A stretch of 47,607 nt of DNA, taken from NCBI RefSeq assembly GCF_024295805.1, contig NZ_JANCLX010000034.1, positions 51,802 through 99,408 of the forward strand. Direction: 5' to 3'. Both the position numbers and the translations under genes were made by a program. Shown here one piece after another: positions 24,664 through 31,801 of the stretch. This DNA comes from Streptomyces cucumeris (lineage in GTDB: Bacteria > Actinomycetota > Actinomycetes > Streptomycetales > Streptomycetaceae). Positions within the stretch are counted from its first letter, which is position 1; every line of letters starts with the position of its first letter. A model generated the notes under the pieces. It was not told where the DNA came from and searched no databases. It saw only the letters and a list, made by a program, of their open reading frames with translations.

Positions 24664-27063
24664 ATGAGACCGAGTCTGTTGGGGTTGGCCACCACTGTGG
24701 TCGCCAGCACCGCCATCACCGCCGCGCTGCTCCCGCTCGCCTCCGCGGCCGAGCCGTCCGCAGCGACGCCCACCCCGAAACCGCGGCTCATCGACACGCG
24801 GTTCCCCACCGGCGACCATGTGGTGGCCGACTTCGACGTCGCCGACTACGACGCCGACGCCACCGGCAAGCGTGACTCCACGGCCGCCATCCAGAGCGCT
24901 CTCGACGACTGCTACAAGGCGGGCGGCGGCACGGTGTGGCTGCCCGCCGGACGCTACCGGGTCACCGACACCCTGAAGGTGCGTGCCTACTGCACCCTGC
25001 GCGGTGACCACCGCGATCCCGAGCAGGGCGAAGGTGACTACGGCACCGTCGTACTCGCCGATCTGGCCTCCGGAGACAGCGGCCCCAGCCTGTTCCGGAT
25101 CGGCGGCAGCGCCGGTGTCGTCGGCATGACCGTGTTCTACCCGCGGCAGAACGCCGAGAAGCCGGTGCCCTACGGGTACACCTTCGAGATACCCGGCCGG
25201 GCCGTCGGCGGCGAGGAGAACTACATGATGAGCACCGTCGAGGACGTGACGATGCTCAACTCCTACCGCGGTATCGGCATCAGCGACACACCCAACGACA
25301 AGGGTGTGAAGCCCAAGTACGGCCAAGTCCACGAGACCGCGACCATCCGTGACGTCAAGGGCACCGCCCTGTCCAAGGGCGTTGTCGCCTACAACGGCGC
25401 GGACGTGGGCACCTGGGAGAACGTCGACTTCGACCCCAAGTACTGGGCACAGGCCGGATCGGCCTACAACGCGCCCCCCAAGGCCGCGATCGAGAAGTGG
25501 ACCCGCGCCAACGGAACCGCCTTCACCTTCGGCGACCTGGAATGGGAGCAGTTCTACAAGCTGAAGGCAGCGCACTACAAGACCGGCATTGACATCGTCA
25601 AGGGTCAGCGCATCGAGTTCGCCGGTGTGTTCCTCCAGACCACCATCACCGACACCGACACCGCGGTCCGGGTCGGCAGATCCGACGAACGGTGGGGCGC
25701 GGGCTTCGCCAACAGCACCCTGAAGGGTTCGCAGTACGCGGTCGACAACAGCGGCGGCGGCTACGTCAAGCTCACCGGCACCACGACCAGCGGAGACGTC
25801 AAGGGCGACGTCCCCGTGCTCAAGGAGGAGCCGCCCGTCTACAAGCCCGTCACCGAGCCCAAGGTCAGCCGCGCCAAGCTCTACGACGTGACCGCTGACC
25901 CCTACAACGCGCCGCACGGCTTCGGGACCCTGCCCACCGAAGACGCCACACCGGCCGTCCAGAAGGCCCTGGACGACGCCGGGGCGGCAGGCGGCGGCAT
26001 CGTCTACCTGCCAGCCGGCTGGTACCGGATCAACAGCCACCTGAAGGTGCCGGCCAACGTCGAACTGCGCGGCTCCTCCTCGGTACCCAACCGTGACCAG
26101 ATCGGCAACAGCCACGGCACCGTGCTGCTCGGCTACGACGGCCGCAACACCTCGACCCCCGATACCGATACTGCTCTGATCACCCTCGCCGGGGACTCCG
26201 CCGGCACCCGCGGACTGCGTGTGTTCTACCCCGAGAACAACCCGTTCAAGGACGAGGGCATGGCCCCCTACCCCTACGCCGTCCGCGCCAAGGCCGACCG
26301 GAACTACGTCGTCAACATGGGTGCCACCAATCCCTGGAACGGCCTTGACTTCACCGACTCCGACGCCGACAACTTCTTCATCCGCAAGGTGGACGGCGTC
26401 TTCCTCAACCACGGCATCAGCGTCGGGGCCAACGAAGGCGGTCGCATCGAAGGCGTCCTGTCCAACGGCAACTCGGCCTTCCGCCTCGACTACGGCATCT
26501 CCGGCTGGCTGGGTGAAGACGGTGCCGTCTTCCCCCTGGTCATCGACAAGTACACGCGCAAGCGGGAAACACTGGTCGATGTCAACGGCGCCCAGGACCT
26601 CAGCATGCTCAATGTCTTCGGCTACGGCCCGCACGACGGCCTGCGTGTCCGTTCCGGTTCGGCGAGCGCCTTCAACCTGGGCACCGACAACCTCGGAGAA
26701 GGCGGTCACACGGTCGAGGCCACCTCAGGCCAGGCCCTCGCCGTGAACACCATGCGCTATGCGGGAGCCACCTCGACCGGGAACGTCAAGCTCCACGGGG
26801 TCATGGCGATCAACATGGTCCAGCATGCGATCCAGGTCTCGGCATCGCCCGACTCCGGGGGCACCGCCAAGGTGATCGGCAACCTCACCGAGCCCCACAC
26901 CTATGAGGAGGGCAGCAAGGTCACCCTCGTCGCCAAGCCCGCCTCCGGCTACCGCTTCACCGGCTGGACCGAGAAGGGCTCCGTCGTCTCCACCGACGCC
27001 GAGTACCAGCTCACCGTCGATGCCGCCCACACCCTCACCGCCACCTTCGAGAAGACCGGCTGA
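24664..27063 (+). CDS. Secreted two-domain right-handed beta-helix protein with C-terminal InlB-like repeat
   Basis: A 799-aa exported protein. A signal peptide (1-28) ends at ASA-AE. Two tandem pectate-lyase-3-like beta-helix domains follow. The first starts near residue 57 (YDADATGKRDSTAAIQSALD, then GGGTVWLPAGRYRV) and the second near 430 (GGGIVYLPAGWYRI, VELRGSSSVP). The last 55 residues match a divergent InlB B-repeat (EEGSKVTLVAKPASGYRFTGW), probably a binding or wall-interaction module. A tandem arrangement like this is known in GH55 exo-beta-1,3-glucanases and in uncharacterised polysaccharide-active proteins. In this cluster it probably releases the imported sugar from a polymer. The catalytic residues and the choice between lyase and hydrolase cannot be settled here. 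A good ribosome site (AAGGAG) is present. Confidence 0.88.
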   Translation: MRPSLLGLATTVVASTAITAALLPLASAAEPSAATPTPKPRLIDTRFPTGDHVVADFDVADYDADATGKRDSTAAIQSALDDCYKAGGGTVWLPAGRYRVTDTLKVRAYCTLRGDHRDPEQGEGDYGTVVLADLASGDSGPSLFRIGGSAGVVGMTVFYPRQNAEKPVPYGYTFEIPGRAVGGEENYMMSTVEDVTMLNSYRGIGISDTPNDKGVKPKYGQVHETATIRDVKGTALSKGVVAYNGADVGTWENVDFDPKYWAQAGSAYNAPPKAAIEKWTRANGTAFTFGDLEWEQFYKLKAAHYKTGIDIVKGQRIEFAGVFLQTTITDTDTAVRVGRSDERWGAGFANSTLKGSQYAVDNSGGGYVKLTGTTTSGDVKGDVPVLKEEPPVYKPVTEPKVSRAKLYDVTADPYNAPHGFGTLPTEDATPAVQKALDDAGAAGGGIVYLPAGWYRINSHLKVPANVELRGSSSVPNRDQIGNSHGTVLLGYDGRNTSTPDTDTALITLAGDSAGTRGLRVFYPENNPFKDEGMAPYPYAVRAKADRNYVVNMGATNPWNGLDFTDSDADNFFIRKVDGVFLNHGISVGANEGGRIEGVLSNGNSAFRLDYGISGWLGEDGAVFPLVIDKYTRKRETLVDVNGAQDLSMLNVFGYGPHDGLRVRSGSASAFNLGTDNLGEGGHTVEATSGQALAVNTMRYAGATSTGNVKLHGVMAINMVQHAIQVSASPDSGGTAKVIGNLTEPHTYEEGSKVTLVAKPASGYRFTGWTEKGSVVSTDAEYQLTVDAAHTLTATFEKTG

Positions 27064-27102
27064 CGACCGGTCGGCACAACGCCCACCACCCTTGAATGCC
27101 CC

Positions 27103-27144
27103 GGTGCCGACCGACGAAGGTTCCTGCGTTCCTCGGTCGGCACC
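27103..27144 (+). terminator. Strong hairpin after the beta-helix gene
   Basis: Perfect 12-bp stem (GGTGCCGACCGA / TCGGTCGGCACC) with an 18-nt loop that itself contains GAAGG and TTCC. It lies 40 bp after the beta-helix stop and 28 bp before the lactonase start. It probably ends or attenuates the main operon. Confidence 0.7.
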
Positions 27145-27172
27145 AGCCATTCCCCGGACACGGAGACCACAA

Positions 27173-28189
27173 TTGCGCGGACAGGCGTTCTGGATAGGCA
27201 GCTACACCTCCGCAATGGGCGGTGGCGAAGGCATCTACCGTGTGCGGCGGCGACCGGACGGTTCACTGGAGGGACCCGAGCTCGCGGCCGAGGCGGTCTG
27301 CCCCTCCTACCTGGCCGTCGGCCCGGGTGGAAACACCTTGTACGCGGTGCGGGAACAGCAGGCGGGCGGTGTGGCCGCCTACAAGGTGCGGGACGGACGG
27401 CTGCACGAGACCGGGCGCCGGGCCGCCGGAGAGCTGCCGTGTCATGTGTCCGTGACGGCGGACGGTGGACATCTGCTCATCGCCGATTACGGGTCCGGCA
27501 CGGTCAGGGCGACGGGGCTGGACTCCCACGGCCTGTTCACCGGGGAGCCGGACGTCGCGGAGGGACACGGCAGCGGCCCGGACCCGGTACGGCAGGAGGG
27601 GCCGCACGCGCACATGGCCGTACAGGCGCCGGACGGAACCGTTCTGACAGCCGACCTCGGAAGCGATCTCATCAGAGCCTTCCGGCTCCAGGACGGACGG
27701 CTGCGGCTCATCGGCGAGACGGCCTGTCCCTCCGGATCCGGGCCGCGGCATCTGGCCCTCCACCCGAGCGGGTACGTCTACGTGGTGACCGAACTGGCGG
27801 CCACCGTGCTCGTCCTGTCCCCGAGCGGCGGGTACGCCGGTCTGGAGGTGACCGCGGAGTCACCGGCCATGGCCGCGCCGTCCGGTGACGCGGCCCACTG
27901 CGCCGCAATCAAGATCAGCGGCGAGTACGTCTACACCTCCACACGCGGTGCCGATGTGGTGACCACGCATCGGGTGCGCGCGGACGGCGCCGCGCTCGAG
28001 CCCGTCGCGGACGTCCCCTCCGGTGGAGCGGGACCACGCGATCTGCACGTGGACGGGGCCTGGATGCATATCACCAACGAGCGCAGCGACACGGTCACCA
28101 CGTTCGCGATCGGGCCCGACGGCATCCCCGTCCCCACCGGAGCGCCGCCCCTGCACGTGCCGTCACCGGTGTGCGTCGTACCCGCCTGA
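27173..28189 (+). CDS. Lactonase-family seven-bladed beta-propeller
   Basis: A 338-aa protein of the 6-phosphogluconolactonase (Pgl, YbhE/carboxymuconate-cyclase-like) family: repeated blade motifs such as YLAVGPGGNTLYAV, CHVSVTADGGHLLIADYGSGTV, HAHMAVQAPDGT and GPRHLALHPSGYVYVV. In the pathway it would open an aldonic or aldaric lactone made by the SDR dehydrogenases. A TTG start at 27173 is chosen because GGAGA lies 7 bp upstream; the frame is open further but without a ribosome site. It lies after a hairpin, so it may be transcribed by read-through or its own promoter. Confidence 0.82.
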   Translation: MRGQAFWIGSYTSAMGGGEGIYRVRRRPDGSLEGPELAAEAVCPSYLAVGPGGNTLYAVREQQAGGVAAYKVRDGRLHETGRRAAGELPCHVSVTADGGHLLIADYGSGTVRATGLDSHGLFTGEPDVAEGHGSGPDPVRQEGPHAHMAVQAPDGTVLTADLGSDLIRAFRLQDGRLRLIGETACPSGSGPRHLALHPSGYVYVVTELAATVLVLSPSGGYAGLEVTAESPAMAAPSGDAAHCAAIKISGEYVYTSTRGADVVTTHRVRADGAALEPVADVPSGGAGPRDLHVDGAWMHITNERSDTVTTFAIGPDGIPVPTGAPPLHVPSPVCVVPA

Positions 28190-28206
28190 CACCGGCCGCC
28201 GGGTGT
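28189..28206. terminator. Weak imperfect hairpin between converging genes
   Basis: ACACCGGC and GCCGGGTGT pair with one bulged G, directly after the lactonase stop and just before the converging lipoprotein stop. It could act on both strands. No T-run. Confidence 0.3.
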
Positions 28207-28219
28207 TGCCCATCGCTCA

Positions 28220-28852
28220 TCAGTCGAGGGCGTTGGCGCTCTCGCTCTGCCAGTAGGTGACCTTCGCGCTGCTGTCGATGTACACCGAGCCGCCGGGCAG
28301 CGAGACGGACGTGGCGGAGTCCTTGCCCTCGAGGAACACGCTCAGCTCGCTGACCTTCGTACCCTCGCTGCCCGAACCGTCCGCGCTGGAGGTGAGGATG
28401 CCCGCGTAGCCCGACTTGCCCGGCGCCAGGGAGACCACGGCCTGCGGCTTGCTCTCCTCGATGACCGGAGTGGCCGCCTGCGCGTCATCGAACCGCAGCG
28501 CCGGGAAACCCGGCAGGTCACACGTGACGCCGGAGTTGTTGGTCGCCTTCAGCAGCAGGTGGTTGATCGGCCGGGAGACCTTGGAAACCGTCATCGACAC
28601 CTTGTCCGGGTCACAGGTACCGCCCTTGCCACCCGTGTCCTGTGCGCCGCCACCGGCGGGCGCGTCCTGCTCATCACCGGTCTGGGTGTCCGAACCCTGA
28701 GATGCGGCGGCCGAACTTGTCGCGGAGCCGGAGCGCTTGACCCCCTCCCCGTCGTCGTTGTTGCACGCCGCGAGGGTCAGGGCGGCGGCCATCAGCGTCG
28801 CACTGGCGACGGCGGTACGGACGATACGGGCGTTGACGGTGGTGATCGACAT
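28220..28852 (-). CDS. DUF4232-like lipoprotein
   Basis: A 210-aa exported lipoprotein: signal sequence with lipobox LAAC, C30 as the acyl site, then a Ser/Gly/Gln-rich linker (about 31-85) and a C-terminal domain with two cysteines (GTCDPDKVSM and GVTCDLPGFPAL) as in DUF4232 proteins, which are common on the Streptomyces surface and have no known reaction. The start is ATG 28852, with AGGGGGA 8 bp upstream. It is probably a single-gene unit. Confidence 0.85.
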   Translation of the reverse strand: MSITTVNARIVRTAVASATLMAAALTLAACNNDDGEGVKRSGSATSSAAASQGSDTQTGDEQDAPAGGGAQDTGGKGGTCDPDKVSMTVSKVSRPINHLLLKATNNSGVTCDLPGFPALRFDDAQAATPVIEESKPQAVVSLAPGKSGYAGILTSSADGSGSEGTKVSELSVFLEGKDSATSVSLPGGSVYIDSSAKVTYWQSESANALD

Positions 28853-29014
28853 CGGTGATTCCCCCTGCGGGTCATGTGGGCGTTCTGCGGTACGCCACAA
28901 GACTGTCCGGCCCCACTGGTGAACTGCTGCCGTACCGCTGCCAGACCGCTAACGCCCCGCTAACGCGCCCCGCTGACAGCCTCAGAGCGCTCCCGCGTCG
29001 CAAAAGCGGAACAA

Positions 29015-29042
29015 GGGGCCGACGACACCAGTCGTCGGCCCC
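29015..29042 (-). terminator. Hairpin terminator of the small secreted protein gene
   Basis: Perfect 12-bp stem GGGGCCGACGAC / GTCGTCGGCCCC with an ACCA loop, 15 bp after the stop of the 29058-29288 gene. On the minus strand it is followed by a T-rich run (TTGTTCCGCTTTT), close to a classic intrinsic terminator. Confidence 0.85.
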
Positions 29043-29057
29043 CTGCCACCTGTCGGA

Positions 29058-29288
29058 TCAGTACTCGCGGACGTACCAGCCCTTCCGGATCTCACCGTCC
29101 GGGGTGGCCTTGAAGTGCTGGCACTTGAAGTCCGGACCGCGGTAGGAGCTCGCCCGGACGGAGTCGCACTTCGCCTTGGTCGCGAAGGGGCCGGCGACGA
29201 GCTTGATGAAAGGAGCGGCGTTGGCCGCCGGTGCGGCAGCGAGGGTGGCGGCGACCGCGACCACGGCGGCGCTCAGGAGCTTCTTCAC
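29058..29288 (-). CDS. Small secreted protein, 76 aa
   Basis: A GTG start at 29288 with GGGGAA upstream gives a 76-residue protein with a signal peptide (VKKLLSAAVVAVAATLAAAPAANA) and a mature part of about 52 residues. The mature part contains two cysteines (KCDSVRASS, FKCQHFK) that may form a disulfide, and ends GWYVREY. It resembles the many small exported proteins of Streptomyces without known function. It has its own terminator. Confidence 0.8.
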   Translation of the reverse strand: MKKLLSAAVVAVAATLAAAPAANAAPFIKLVAGPFATKAKCDSVRASSYRGPDFKCQHFKATPDGEIRKGWYVREY

Positions 29289-29394
29289 TTGATGGTTCCC
29301 CGTTTCACGCGGGATGCGGGTCAGGCATCCCATGATCGAATACAGAAGGTGATGCTACAGAGTGATCACTCGCGCGGGAAGGGATTTCATGGGC

Positions 29395-29505
29395 GACGGG
29401 GCCCCCCCCCCGCCGGGGGGGGGCGGCGGGCCGGGGGTGGGGGGGGGGGCCGGGGAAGCGGGCGGGGGAACCCCCCCCCCCCCCCGCCGGGGGGCCGCCC
29501 CCGTC
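29395..29505. repeat. G/C-only block bounded by short inverted arms
   Basis: About 100 nt of almost pure G and C runs between GACGGGG (29395-29401) and its inverted copy CCCCGTC (29499-29505). It lies downstream of the lamin-tail gene and upstream of the small secreted protein gene. It is probably a strong hairpin whose inside the sequencer or assembler could not resolve; the internal bases should not be trusted. Confidence 0.65.
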
Positions 29506-29563
29506 CGTGGTGAGGGTGGCGTGCCGGTGACCGGGCCCTGGCTACCGGCACCGCCGTGTGGTG

Positions 29564-30040
29564 TTAGTGGCGTCCGCCGTGGTGGTGGCGGCCCCAGGAC
29601 TGGGCGTCGACGAAGCGGCGGTGGTCGTTGCGGAGGGTGGCGGTGTCGGAACGGTTGTCCCAGACGTAGTCACGCCGGTCCTGGTACACGTCACGGCTCC
29701 GGTCGAAGCCGATGCCGGTGTGGACGCGGACGGTGGAGTGGCCGTCCAGACGGTAGTGGCGGAAGGCGAAGGTGTCGCCGTCCCGGTTGGACAGGGTCCA
29801 GCCGTCGAGGTTCACCGCGCGACGGCTGTTGTTGGTGATCTCCACCCACTCATCGTTCAGGGAACGGTTGGAGCGATCGTCCCAGCCCGGCGAGTTGTAC
29901 TGGACACGGGTGATCTGCACATCCGACCGGTGCGGGTGATGCGCGGCCGCTGCTGAAGCCGGCACCGTCAGGGCCGCGGTCAGGGCACCGGCACTCAGGG
30001 CGGCGGCGGTCAGACGACGGGCGATGATGGACTTGGACAC
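29564..30040 (-). CDS. Secreted lamin-tail-domain protein
   Basis: A 158-aa exported protein: signal peptide ending ASAAAAH, then a lamin tail (LTD) beta-sandwich (VQITRVQYNSPG, NDEWVEITNNSRRAVNLDGWTLSN, VRVHTGIG, DYVWDNRSDTATLRND) typical of secreted Streptomyces proteins. It ends in a His/Gly-rich tail. The exact role is unknown; LTDs often bind nucleic acid or surfaces. The start is GTG 30040 after AGGGGGA. Confidence 0.85.
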   Translation of the reverse strand: MSKSIIARRLTAAALSAGALTAALTVPASAAAAHHPHRSDVQITRVQYNSPGWDDRSNRSLNDEWVEITNNSRRAVNLDGWTLSNRDGDTFAFRHYRLDGHSTVRVHTGIGFDRSRDVYQDRRDYVWDNRSDTATLRNDHRRFVDAQSWGRHHHGGRH

Positions 30041-30559
30041 AGGTCCCCCTGCATGGTGCGGGCACATCCGGACCCGGCAGTTGCCTTGGGCCGGTCGGAT
30101 CCGGATGTGCGGGTGGTGGCGGCCGGTTGGCCGCGCAGTCACACCTTGCCCACCCTGCACCCGCTTCATGGAGGAAAGGTGAACCCTGTTACGAATCGCC
30201 CACATCGTCATGACTGTCGACTGTAATGTCCATTTATGCATCGAATGCATGAGGTTGACGGGTCATCGGGTCGGGAACCGTTGCAGCCACTGCTCCGTGG
30301 TCGGGGGGCGCCATGGCGCGCCACCCCGTACGCCGGACCGCCTTCACCCGAAAGTGAGTAACAACTGCGTGCCGAACTGCCTGCTCAGAATGTGAAGTGA
30401 GTGTCCTGCATTCGGGTGAGACGCACCGCCAGCACCCACATCGCCGCGGACAACCTGCACACCGGCCGTCCTTGCCGGGCCAGGACGGCCACGTAGCCCA
30501 CGGCCAACGGTGACGGCGCGGTTTCCGGTTCACCGGCCGGGGCCCCGGCCGCAGCCACA
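30041..30559. other. Intergenic region, no gene seen
   Basis: About 520 bp without a convincing coding frame. It holds the promoter region of the lamin-tail gene and two ATGCAT palindromes 3 bp apart (30236-30241 and 30245-30250). These resemble the TGCAT parts of the argG ARG-box-like site but lie about 200 bp from the start. Confidence 0.5.
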
Positions 30560-31588
30560 TCAGGCCGGTGTCGCCTCGATGACGGCGAATCCACCGGCCG
30601 GGGTGATGGCGGTACGGCGCAGACCGGCAGCGGCGAACAGCGCGTCGAACTCAGCGGTCTCGCGTTCCCTGCCACCGGTCATGGCAAGCATGTTCAGGTC
30701 CATGAGCGGCGCGATTCCGGGGGTGCCGACCTCGGGGATGAGGTAGTCCACGACCACGATCCTTCCTCCGTCCCGCAGCGCGGTCCGACAGTTCTTCAGG
30801 ATGCGTACGCAGTCCTCGTCGTCCCAGTCATGGAGGACGTACTTCAGGACGTAGAGGTCAGCCGGAGGGACCTCCTCGAAGAAGTCCCCGCCGATGGCGG
30901 TGAACCGTTCCGAGAGGCCATCGGCCTGTGCGGCCGCCGTGGCGTCGGGGACGATGTGCGGCAGGTCGAAGACCCCGCCACGGAGGCCGGGGTTCGCCTT
31001 CATCATCGCCCGGACGACCTCACCGTTCGCTCCGCCGAGATCCAGGGCGAGCCCGACCTCCGATGTGTCGACCACCGCCGCGATGTCCTGCGCGGCGGCC
31101 CGGGAGAGGTTGCCCATGGACTCGGTGAACAGCGCCGCCTCCTCGGGCTGGCGGGCGAAGTAGTCGAAGATCGTGGTGTCTCCGTGGGCCGCCGTGGCCT
31201 GATGGTCCCCGGTGCGTATCGCCTCCGCGAACCGCCCCCAGGGGAGCCAGTGACCCGGAGCCGCCTGAGAGATGGCGAAGCCGCGCAGCGAGTTCGGGTC
31301 CTCCTTGCGCAGGGTGCTGAGGAGAGATGTGCCGCTGTAGTGGGCACCGCCGTCCCTGCTGGTCATCAGGCCGAGCGAGGCGCAGGTCCGCATCAGGCGC
31401 CGCGCCGCGTCGAGGTCGATACCTTCGGCCTCGGCGATCGCACCGGGGGTGTCGGTGCCCTGCGCGAGATGATCGGCCAGCCTGTACAGGGCCGCGGCAC
31501 GGACCGTCTGGGTCACCCAGAACCCCGTGACCATGGCCATCATGCGCTCGTAGTCCTGGGGCTGTGCGGGGGTCGGCGGCAATGACAC
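30560..31588 (-). CDS. SAM-dependent O-methyltransferase (plant-type Methyltransf_2 family)
   Basis: A 342-aa enzyme of the COMT-like group used in secondary metabolism. The N-terminal dimerisation winged helix (about 10-90) is followed by the SAM-binding fold: motif I is ALDLGGANGEVVRAMM, then GDFFEEVPPADLY, and the catalytic His lies in LKYVLHDWDDEDCVRILKN. It would methylate a hydroxyl of a phenolic or polyketide substrate. I start it at GTG 31588, downstream of GGAG; longer extensions are Pro/Arg-rich and look non-coding. No other biosynthetic genes are adjacent. It diverges from argG. Confidence 0.88.
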   Translation of the reverse strand: MSLPPTPAQPQDYERMMAMVTGFWVTQTVRAAALYRLADHLAQGTDTPGAIAEAEGIDLDAARRLMRTCASLGLMTSRDGGAHYSGTSLLSTLRKEDPNSLRGFAISQAAPGHWLPWGRFAEAIRTGDHQATAAHGDTTIFDYFARQPEEAALFTESMGNLSRAAAQDIAAVVDTSEVGLALDLGGANGEVVRAMMKANPGLRGGVFDLPHIVPDATAAAQADGLSERFTAIGGDFFEEVPPADLYVLKYVLHDWDDEDCVRILKNCRTALRDGGRIVVVDYLIPEVGTPGIAPLMDLNMLAMTGGRERETAEFDALFAAAGLRRTAITPAGGFAVIEATPA

Positions 31589-31766
31589 TGTGGGGGCTCC
31601 GTTTTCCGTAGGGGGCGCAACGCGGTTCGCGCGGCGGAGAGTTGTCTCCTGTGGGGATGGCGGAAAGTGGATGAAGGTTCCGCGTGGTGGCGGCAGCCTC
31701 GCCGCCGGCCTTCCGGGCCCGCCGGGCGCGTGCGCCGGGGGCGGCCGGCGCACGATGATCCGGGCA

Positions 31767-31797
31767 TTGCATGATCATGCAATTCTCTGCATACTAT
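31767..31797 (+). promoter_or_regulatory. argG promoter with ARG-box-like palindrome
   Basis: TTGCATGATCATGCAA (31767-31782) is a perfect 16-bp palindrome that resembles Streptomyces AhrC/ArgR sites. It includes -35 TTGCAT (31767-31772); -10 CATACT (31790-31795) follows a 17-bp spacer, ending 6 bp before the argG ATG. So the mRNA is leaderless and the repressor would cover the -35. Confidence 0.75.
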
Positions 31798-31801
31798 TGC
31801 C

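Noticed and set aside
23362..26709. Very long open frame on the minus strand opposite the dehydratase and beta-helix genes
   Set aside because: It is an antisense shadow caused by high GC at third positions. Its translation is Val/Gly/Asp-rich with no domain, while the plus-strand genes have clear motifs and ribosome sites.
31589..31753. Longer N-terminal start for the O-methyltransferase
   Set aside because: Pro/Arg-rich extension without a ribosome site; GTG 31588 fits the family start.
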